11,353 nt of DNA from Propionibacteriaceae bacterium (lineage in GTDB: Bacteria; Actinomycetota; Actinomycetes; Propionibacteriales; Propionibacteriaceae). The stretch spans positions 1-11,353 of the forward strand of contig JAICEV010000074.1 of NCBI GenBank assembly GCA_025923975.1. The letters are read 5' to 3'. Below the pieces are notes generated by a model. That model saw nothing but the letters and a program-made list of their open reading frames with translations, ran no database searches and had not been told where the DNA came from. Position numbers and translations under genes: made by a program. Positions 6,319-11,353 of this stretch are shown here, one piece after another. Positions within the stretch are counted from its first letter, which is position 1. Each line of letters opens with the position of its first letter.

Positions 6319-7610
6319 CTACGGCGGGTCGGGCGCTTGGCTGAGGTAGTGGTGTCCGGTGGGTGTGGTGATGATGATCTTGTGCGGTGCGCTGTGGAAG
6401 CCGAGGTCGATCACTTCGAGGCGCCAGCCCGGCATTTCGCGGACGAGATTGCCGCGCTCGCATTCGCCACGACCATTGCTGTAGCTGGTGGGCCCACCCT
6501 CGCTGTGGCGTCTGATGTGGTCGATGTGGCGGATCGGCGTATCACAGAACGGATCGCGACAGGTTTGATCCCGCAGCTTGATGAGCTTGGTCAGCCAGCC
6601 ATCGAAGTGGCGGCGCTGGGGTCACCACCTACGATCGGCCCGGATCCAGCTGAACTTGAGGGGCCGGTGAAGAGCCGGCGCCACCACTTGGCTCCCTTGC
6701 TGCTGACCATGATTTCCCAGGCAAGATCGCCGGGCAGCGGTCCATACCCGGGGATCACAGCCGCACTGCGATTCTTCGAGTTGATCAACGCATCGAGCGG
6801 CATCATCAGCTGCAGCTCAACATTGACATCGCCGGCTGCGGCTTGCCCGGTAACCCGTTCCACGAGGGTGTCGGCCATGATCTGATCGCGGGTCCGTCCA
6901 TCCCCAGATGCAACAGCGCTGTCGGCGTGTTGCCGCAACGCGGCATAGCAAGCGATGCCTTGCTCGACCGGCAGGTAGCCAGTGAGGATCGCCATAGTGT
7001 CAGGGGCGGCTCGCACACCGACCCGGCGATGCTTGCGTTCGGTACGCCCCCGTCGCATATAGCCCTCCCGATCAGCCTCATAAGCCGCCTTGCGGGCATA
7101 TGATGCGGCCGCCTTGAGTCCCATCTTCCTGATACCGGCAGCAACCAATTGCTCGTCAACCTGACGACGCCTCTCCGTGTCGAGGTGCCGGGTTTCGGCA
7201 ACCACGGTTTCGGCGACCCGCTCGCTGAGTTCTCCAGTACTGAGTTGGGCATACGTGTCGGGCAGCTCAAACCACAACGCCCGCGCGGTACTAAGCCGGC
7301 GCGCAGCCATGAAGGGGGAGATACGGCACGCGAGTCCTATCTGTTCGGCGATGCCGCGACCGATCGTATCCGGGTGCACATCAGCGGCCAGCTGCTCAGC
7401 CACCTGTGATTGCGCAAACCGAATCGACTCGGCAGCCTGTAGTGCAGCGGTCGCAGCCCGCAACTTCTCCAATCGAGCGATCCGATCAATCCGAACCGCA
7501 TCCGCGACCGGTGTGCTCTCCGCAACCGCCGCCGCGAGATCGGCCAGCACCTCCTCGAGCCGCACCACCAGACTGTCTGCTGACGCTGGTTCAATGTCGA
7601 GCGCTGACAT
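6319..7610 (-). pseudogene. 13E12 repeat family HNH endonuclease, broken by a one-base frameshift
   Basis: The first part (7610 to about 6615) encodes a DUF222/13E12 domain of about 330 residues, running from MSALDIEP through GAKWWRRLFTG to VGGDPS. That frame then stops at 6591-6593. The continuation is in the neighbouring frame: RRHFDGWLTKLIKLRDQTC, then RDPFCDTPIRHIDHIRRHSE, GGPTSYSNGRGECERGNLVR and EMPGWRLEVIDLG, ending with TAG at 6319-6321. This second part is a complete HNH nuclease domain (HIDHI, GGPTS, NGRGEC). Joining the frames needs one extra base at 6615, as if AGC-CGC-CGC lost a C. Composite length is about 430 residues, normal for the family. The HNH codons look intact, so the break is recent or a sequencing error. 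ATG 7610 is preferred over TTG 7640 because a TANNNT box lies 7 nt before it. 13E12 genes are repeated, mobile-looking elements of mycobacteria. Confidence 0.85.
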
Positions 7611-7617
7611 GCCAATG

Positions 7618-7623
7618 AGACTA
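7618..7623 (-). promoter_or_regulatory. -10 box for leaderless start of the 13E12 gene
   Basis: TAGTCT on the minus strand (7623-7618) is followed by seven bases and ATG 7610, the same geometry as upstream of the TIGR02206-like gene. No ribosome binding site is visible before this ATG. The 128-bp gap up to xthA holds this box and the 19-bp tandem repeat. Confidence 0.4.
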
Positions 7624-7691
7624 CGGAATGCCTCTGACAAAATAGAACAGAAATTCGATCCCAGGGTTGAGATTCTTCGCGATCTCGGATC

Positions 7692-7729
7692 TGGCTACCT
7701 CAGGGGGATTTGGCTACCTCAGGGGGATT
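7692..7729. repeat. Perfect 19-bp tandem duplication
   Basis: TGGCTACCTCAGGGGGATT occurs at 7692-7710 and again, without gap or mismatch, at 7711-7729. It lies 10 bp past the xthA stop and about 80 bp before the HNH gene start. Each unit contains the near-palindrome CCTCAGG and a run of five Gs. Two copies suggest replication slippage or a short variable-number repeat locus. No function is evident. Confidence 0.9.
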
Positions 7730-7738
7730 GGGCCGAGC

Positions 7739-8602
7739 TCAGCGTCGGCGGCTCTGCGGCAGCTTTACTCGTCGGGTGGCAGGTGCCGACGGCGGCGGGA
7801 CCACCGGGCCGATGTCACCGTCCGGAGCCTCGTCCAGGTCAACTATTACTGGGGCATGATCGCTTGGTCCTGAGCCTTTGCGTGCGTGCCGGTCCACCCA
7901 TGCCGCGCGCACGCGCTCGGCGACCGGCGCAGTGGCCAGCACCAGGTCGATGCGCATTCCCAGGTCCTGGTGAAACATGCCGGCGCGGTAGTCCCAGTAG
8001 GTGAATACTCGCCTGCCTGGCCAGCGATCCCTGACAACGTCCCGGAGGCCAAGTGCCTGGAGCTGCGCCAACGCCTCTCGCTCCGGCGCGGTCACGTGGG
8101 TCTGGCCGACATAGGCCTCGGGGTCGAACACATCCTCATCGGTCGGCGCAATGTTCATGTCGCCGCATACGACGGCCTCCTGCGGACCACCGCGGAGGTG
8201 CTGGGCGAACGCGGTGAGCCAGTCCAGCTTGTATTGGTAGTGATCCGAACCGGGCACTCGCCCGTTAGGCACGTACAGCGAATGCACCCGGATGCCGTCG
8301 CAGGTCGCCGACACCGCGCGAGCCTCGGGGTTGGGAAATCCCGGCGCGCCAGTCACACCTGTTACGACGTCGTGCAACCCGACCTTCGACAAGATCGCCA
8401 CGCCGTTCCACTGCACCTCACCGTGCAAGGCGACTTCGTAGCCACGGCTGACCAGCTGCTCCCCCAGCAATGCCGTGAAAGCCTCGTCAGAAAGCTTGGT
8501 CTCCTGTAGACACACCACATCGGGCTGTCGCTGGTCCAGCCACGGCAGCAGCCGCGGGACCCGCTGCTTGATCGAGTTCACGTTCCAGGTTGCCAACCGC
8601 AC
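7739..8602 (-). CDS. xthA: Exodeoxyribonuclease III (AP endonuclease)
   Basis: A 287-residue protein of the exonuclease III / AP endonuclease family, close to the mycobacterial XthA length. It repairs DNA in the cytoplasm by cutting at abasic sites and removing 3' blocking groups, using Mg2+. Active-site residues are all visible: N7 in ATWNVNSIKQR, the metal ligand E34 in CLQETKLSD, Y110 in LYVPNG, D148 and N150 in CGDMNIAPTDEDV, and D248-H249 in GPSDHAPVIVD. YWDYRAGMFHQDLGMRIDL (202-220) is the usual substrate-binding region. The last 25 residues form a proline-rich and basic tail. The start is GTG at 8602, six bases after a TAGCGT box, so the mRNA is probably leaderless. It is divergent from the methyltransferase gene. 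Confidence 0.95.
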   Translation of the reverse strand: MRLATWNVNSIKQRVPRLLPWLDQRQPDVVCLQETKLSDEAFTALLGEQLVSRGYEVALHGEVQWNGVAILSKVGLHDVVTGVTGAPGFPNPEARAVSATCDGIRVHSLYVPNGRVPGSDHYQYKLDWLTAFAQHLRGGPQEAVVCGDMNIAPTDEDVFDPEAYVGQTHVTAPEREALAQLQALGLRDVVRDRWPGRRVFTYWDYRAGMFHQDLGMRIDLVLATAPVAERVRAAWVDRHARKGSGPSDHAPVIVDLDEAPDGDIGPVVPPPSAPATRRVKLPQSRRR

Positions 8603-8608
8603 GGACCC

Positions 8609-8636
8609 ACGCTAGCCGGTCGCCGACAGGGTCCAA
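8609..8636 (-). promoter_or_regulatory. xthA promoter, probably leaderless
   Basis: On the minus strand, TTGGAC (8636-8631) and TAGCGT (8614-8609) are 16 bp apart, and six bases separate TAGCGT from the GTG start at 8602. Transcription should therefore start at or next to the start codon. The box is the same hexamer as that upstream of the TIGR02206-like gene. Confidence 0.55.
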
Positions 8637-8669
8637 GAGCTGTTCAATTAGCGTCAAGCCGACGAGCCA

Positions 8670-8675
8670 TACGCT
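8670..8675 (+). promoter_or_regulatory. Candidate -10 box for the methyltransferase gene
   Basis: TACGCT on the plus strand lies five bases before an in-frame GTG at 8681 and 41 bases before the ATG at 8717. It could give a leaderless GTG start or a leader of about 35 nt for the ATG. No clear -35 is seen. A second TANNNT, TAGCGT, lies at 8649-8654 on the same strand. Confidence 0.35.
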
Positions 8676-8716
8676 AGAAAGTGCCCAGCGCCCGACCATC
8701 CGAAACGACGGGGTTC

Positions 8717-9346
8717 ATGGTCCACTCCAACCGCATTCATCACCACAACCGTGACCGACTCATTCATTGGGCGCGGCTCTACGATCTGAGCACGGGCTTG
8801 CTCGGCCGACGCGGAAATCGGATGCGTGCCATGTTCGCTGACGATCTGCAGCTCCGACCCGGTGAGCGAGCTCTCGATGTGGGGTGCGGACCTGGCCGGC
8901 TCGCGATGGTGTTCGCCAAGCGTGTATCACCTACCGGCTCAGTCGAGGGCATTGACCCAAGCGTCGAAATGATCAAACGGGCAACCACCAGAGCACGCAC
9001 GAAAGGAATGCCGGCGAACTTCCAGGTCGCTTTCGCCCAACAACTGCCGTTCGGTGACGCCACATTCGACGCCGTCGCCTGTACTCTCGCGCTACACCAC
9101 GTGGCCGAAGATGATCAACAGGCGGCGGTTGCCGAGATGTATCGAGTGCTCAAACCGGGCGGACGACTCCTTATCGCCGAGTTCCATAAAGGGCAACCGC
9201 ATCTCGTACCGCGATGGCTGCGTCGATTCAGCGACGAGAACATGGTCGACAAAGCCCTCCAGTTCGTCAATGCGTCCGGGTTTACCGACGCTGCCAGTGG
9301 CCCGACGAACCTCCGCTGGCTGGGCAAGATCACCGCACGCAAGTAA
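8717..9346 (+). CDS. Class I SAM-dependent methyltransferase
   Basis: A 209-residue Rossmann-fold methyltransferase (Methyltransf_11/UbiE-like). Motif I is RALDVGCGPGRLAMVF (51-66), the acidic residue that binds the SAM ribose is probably D80 in GSVEGIDPSVEMI, motif II lies at FDAVACTLALHHV (117-129), and the post-motif is EMYRVLKPGGRLLIAEF (140-156). The N-terminus, HSNRIHHHNRDRLIHWARLY (3-22), resembles that of actinobacterial small-molecule or quinone methyltransferases. The substrate cannot be read from sequence. The start is uncertain: ATG 8717 fits the usual family N-terminus, but in-frame GTG 8681 lies five bases after a TANNNT box and would add 12 residues. It is transcribed away from xthA and converges on the sugar transporter genes. 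Confidence 0.88.
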   Translation: MVHSNRIHHHNRDRLIHWARLYDLSTGLLGRRGNRMRAMFADDLQLRPGERALDVGCGPGRLAMVFAKRVSPTGSVEGIDPSVEMIKRATTRARTKGMPANFQVAFAQQLPFGDATFDAVACTLALHHVAEDDQQAAVAEMYRVLKPGGRLLIAEFHKGQPHLVPRWLRRFSDENMVDKALQFVNASGFTDAASGPTNLRWLGKITARK

Positions 9347-9364
9347 CCCCCCGCTCAGCATTTT

Positions 9365-9387
9365 TTGATCTTGGCAGCAGTGATCAA
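9365..9387. terminator. Possible hairpin between convergent genes
   Basis: TTGATC (9365-9370) and GATCAA (9382-9387) can pair around an 11-nt loop. This lies between the methyltransferase stop and the MalG-type permease stop, and overlaps the latter. A six-T run at 9361-9366 partly overlaps the first arm, but on the plus strand it precedes the hairpin, so the classical order is reversed. Weak evidence only. Confidence 0.25.
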
Positions 9388-10283
9388 CCTTTGACGGCGC
9401 CCATGGTGAATCCGGCGATGAACCGATCCAGAAACAGGTTGAACACGAACGCAATCGGAAACGCCACTAGAACGGTGGCTGCCTGCAGCGACTGCCAGAA
9501 GAACACGTCACCGCGAACTAGCTCGGTAGGTACGCCGGTACTGATCACCTTCTCAGCGGTAGGTGCGACGAAGGCGAGCGCGTAGATGAACTCACTTGCG
9601 GTGAGCGTGAATGTGAAGACGACGACCGCGACGATCCCCGGAAAGACAAGTGGCACTACGGCCCGTACGAATGCGCCTAGCCGGCTGTATCCGTCGACCA
9701 TGGCCTGTTCTTCGATGTCCTTTGGAATGCCTTTGAGGAAGCCGACCAACAGCCACACCGATACCGGGATGGTGATCGTGGGATAGACCAACACCAGTGA
9801 CCAGGTGTTGTCCTGGAGGTGAACCGCAACCACCAGACGCGACAGTGACAGGAACAACAACGTCGGCGGAACCAGATACACAAAGAAAATTGCGATAGCC
9901 ATAGGGCCAGACCAGGGGCGGTCAAGCCGGGCAAGCGCGTACGCGGCAGGAAGACTGAGCACCAACGTGATCATCACCACGAGCAGGCCCACCCACAGCG
10001 TGTTCCAGACGAATGTGAGGAATGCCGTCTCTTGAAAAAGGTACGCCACGTGCTTGCGGGTCGATGGCAGGTTGTACAGGAACGGGTTGTTGTCTCGCTG
10101 ATAGAGGTCCGGGCTCTGTTTGAACGCAGTGATCAGTGACCACAGGAACGGACCGGCACAGATGAGTGCGGCAGCTATGGCCGCCAGGTACAGGCCAACA
10201 CGAGCCAGCCGATGACGGCGGATTGCGCGACGCCGAAGGACCTCGATCCCGTTATCCGTTGCGACCGCATCGACAGCCGCCAT
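9384..10283 (-). CDS. Carbohydrate ABC transporter permease, MalG type
   Basis: A 299-residue inner-membrane permease with about six hydrophobic segments, the first at about 31-50 after a basic N-terminus. The EAA loop that contacts the ATPase is EEQAMVDGYSRLGAFVRAVV (191-210) followed by PLVFPG. The C-terminus GFTMGAVKG is typical of MalG/SugB-like permeases. It forms the translocation pore with the MalF-type partner and imports a sugar or related polyol; the substrate cannot be determined. ATG 10283 is set by GGAGGT eight bases upstream, and the upstream stop is only 1 nt away (TGACATG), so the two genes are coupled. It is the last gene of its operon; no binding protein follows. Confidence 0.93.
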   Translation of the reverse strand: MAAVDAVATDNGIEVLRRRAIRRHRLARVGLYLAAIAAALICAGPFLWSLITAFKQSPDLYQRDNNPFLYNLPSTRKHVAYLFQETAFLTFVWNTLWVGLLVVMITLVLSLPAAYALARLDRPWSGPMAIAIFFVYLVPPTLLFLSLSRLVVAVHLQDNTWSLVLVYPTITIPVSVWLLVGFLKGIPKDIEEQAMVDGYSRLGAFVRAVVPLVFPGIVAVVVFTFTLTASEFIYALAFVAPTAEKVISTGVPTELVRGDVFFWQSLQAATVLVAFPIAFVFNLFLDRFIAGFTMGAVKG

Positions 10284-10284
10284 G

Positions 10285-11238
10285 TCACAACACCTCCCTG
10301 CGACGCACCGCCTGGAGAATGAGGATCGCCGCCGCCAGCAACAGCGGGAAGAGGAACAGCGCCACCGCCGCGCCTTGCGCGATATCCCCACCTTCGATAC
10401 CGCGGAAGAACGCCCATGAGGCCAGCACTTGTGTCGAGTTCGTCGGTCCGCCGCGCGTCAGTACGTACACCACCGTCATGTCCGTGAACGTCACGATTGC
10501 GCCGAACAACGCTGCGACGGCAATTAGCGGCATCATCAGCGGAATCGTGATCTCAAACATCCGCCGCCAGTAACCTGAGCCATCGATCTCCGCCTGCTCT
10601 TGCAGGTCCTTCGGGATTGCCACCAGCCCGGCCATCATGATGACGGCAGCCAACGGGATGAGCCGCCATGCGTGAACCGCGATGACGGAGAGCAACGCGA
10701 GATTGGGCCGACCAAGCCAGTACATGTTGCCGTTGATCAGCCCGACCTGACGCAGCATCCAGTCGATCGGGCTGAAGAGTGAGTCCAGCAACCACAGCCA
10801 GGAGATCGCCGACAACGCAACAGGCGTGGTCCACGGCAGGAGAACAAGGAATCGCACGACCCACTTGCCGTGGAAGTCGGCGACGAGAATGTTGGCAACC
10901 ACCTTGCCGAACACCACGATGAGCAGCATCGAGCCGGCGGTGAAGATGATCGTGTTTCGCAACGAGCGCCAAAACACCGGATCGTCGAAGATCTGGCGAT
11001 AGTTCGCCAAACCAGCCCAGTCAAACGACGGATCACCAGCGGTGACATCGCTGAAGGAAAACGCGATGGCCAGCAGCAGCGGAAGTCCGACCAACGCGAT
11101 GATGTAGATCACTGAGGGCAGCAACATCGCCCACGCGAGAAACCCTTCTCGGTCGGCCAGCTGGCGGCGGTCACGGCGGCCGACCTTGGTCCCGGCTGCC
11201 ACCTCGGTATCTAGCTTTGATGTCGTTGTCTGAACCAT
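10285..11238 (-). CDS. Carbohydrate ABC transporter permease, MalF type
   Basis: A 317-residue permease with a polar 30-residue N-terminus and about six hydrophobic segments (first about 34-61). The EAA loop is LQEQAEIDGSGYWRRMFEIT (212-231) followed by IPLMMP, and the family signature YVLTRGGP lies at 258-265. It pairs with the MalG-type permease to form the membrane channel of a sugar importer. ATG 11238 comes 2 nt after the stop of the ATPase gene, with GAAGG six bases upstream inside the ATPase tail. General similarity to SugA-type and Rv2040c-type permeases is clear, but which of the mycobacterial sugar systems this is cannot be settled from the window. Confidence 0.93.
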   Translation of the reverse strand: MVQTTTSKLDTEVAAGTKVGRRDRRQLADREGFLAWAMLLPSVIYIIALVGLPLLLAIAFSFSDVTAGDPSFDWAGLANYRQIFDDPVFWRSLRNTIIFTAGSMLLIVVFGKVVANILVADFHGKWVVRFLVLLPWTTPVALSAISWLWLLDSLFSPIDWMLRQVGLINGNMYWLGRPNLALLSVIAVHAWRLIPLAAVIMMAGLVAIPKDLQEQAEIDGSGYWRRMFEITIPLMMPLIAVAALFGAIVTFTDMTVVYVLTRGGPTNSTQVLASWAFFRGIEGGDIAQGAAVALFLFPLLLAAAILILQAVRRREVL

Positions 11239-11240
11239 GA

Positions 11241-11353
11241 CTAGCCTTCGCGCAACGGCATGGGCTCCGACCGTTCACCGGTTGTCGCATCGAAGAACCG
11301 CAGTCGATCCGCGGCAACGGCAAACGTGTGTTCTTCGCCGGCCTCTACGGGAA
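11241..11353 (-). CDS. Sugar ABC transporter ATPase, C-terminal TOBE end (partial)
   Basis: The open frame runs in from the right edge and ends with TAG at 11241-11243. The 36 visible residues include PVEAGEEHTFAVAADRLRFF followed by DATTGERSEPM. This is the pattern of the C-terminal TOBE domain of MalK/UgpC-type ATPases, which regulates the ATPase or fits it to its permeases. The Walker motifs lie outside the window. The gene is 2 nt upstream of the MalF-type gene, giving the order ATPase, MalF, MalG. Confidence 0.85.
   Translation of the reverse strand, partial: PVEAGEEHTFAVAADRLRFFDATTGERSEPMPLREG

Noticed and set aside
6605..6625. Programmed -1 ribosomal frameshift in the 13E12 gene
   Set aside because: No slippery heptamer and no clear downstream stem-loop were seen; a simple one-base deletion explains the data.
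6310..6885. Plus-strand open frame over the HNH region
   Set aside because: The opposite strand encodes a textbook HNH domain here; the plus frame is its shadow.
7669..7686. Hairpin GAGAT/ATCTC downstream of xthA as a terminator
   Set aside because: The stem is only 5 bp with an 8-nt loop and no T-run.
6319..7729. 13E12 gene plus repeat as a mobile element with target-site duplication
   Set aside because: No terminal inverted repeats, transposase or integrase were found, and the 19-bp repeats are adjacent to each other and do not flank the gene.
7177..8004. Plus-strand open frame (275 codons) opposite the 13E12 gene and xthA
   Set aside because: It is serine/arginine/alanine-rich low-complexity sequence, crosses the tandem repeat, and is antisense to two identified genes.

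Overview
The window looks like chromosomal DNA from a high-GC actinobacterium, most probably a mycobacterium. The evidence is strong G/C preference at third codon positions, a DUF222/HNH protein of the 13E12 repeat family, a GH15 protein of the type found in mycobacteria, and several genes whose start codons lie 5-7 nt after a TANNNT -10 box, the arrangement of leaderless mycobacterial transcripts. This assignment is inference from gene content, not a database match.

Layout. Positions 3-80 hold the last 25 codons of an unidentified plus-strand gene that enters from the left. A minus-strand block at 226-4663 follows, read right to left. It holds a six-helix YrhK-like membrane protein, a glutamate decarboxylase (gadB) joined to it by an ATGA overlap, CutA, and a GH15 glucoamylase/trehalase-like enzyme. 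The spacings (4-bp overlap, 24 bp, 38 bp) suggest one operon. Upstream and still on the minus strand are a protein with two tandem alpha-beta-barrel (ABM-like) halves (4826-5434), a TIGR02206/YwaF-like membrane protein (5569-6276), a frameshifted 13E12 HNH endonuclease (6319-7610), and exonuclease III xthA (7739-8602). A class I SAM methyltransferase (8717-9346, plus strand) is divergent from xthA. At the right edge lies a minus-strand carbohydrate ABC transporter: the TOBE-type tail of the ATPase (cut by the window), a MalF-type permease and a MalG-type permease, packed with 1-2 nt gaps.

How the genes may work together. The GAD block combines proton-consuming glutamate decarboxylation, a membrane partner, a small trimeric stress protein and a disaccharide/alpha-glucan hydrolase. 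This is compatible with an acid or osmotic stress role, but no GadC-type antiporter is visible. The sugar importer is a separate transcription unit whose substrate-binding protein must lie outside the window, because none follows the last permease.

Most notable points: a clean one-base lesion that separates the DUF222 part from an intact HNH domain, the coupled YrhK-GAD pair, a perfect 19-bp tandem duplication at 7692-7729, and recurrence of the same TAGCGT -10 hexamer before two genes. No tRNA, rRNA, CRISPR array, insertion sequence or phage module was seen.
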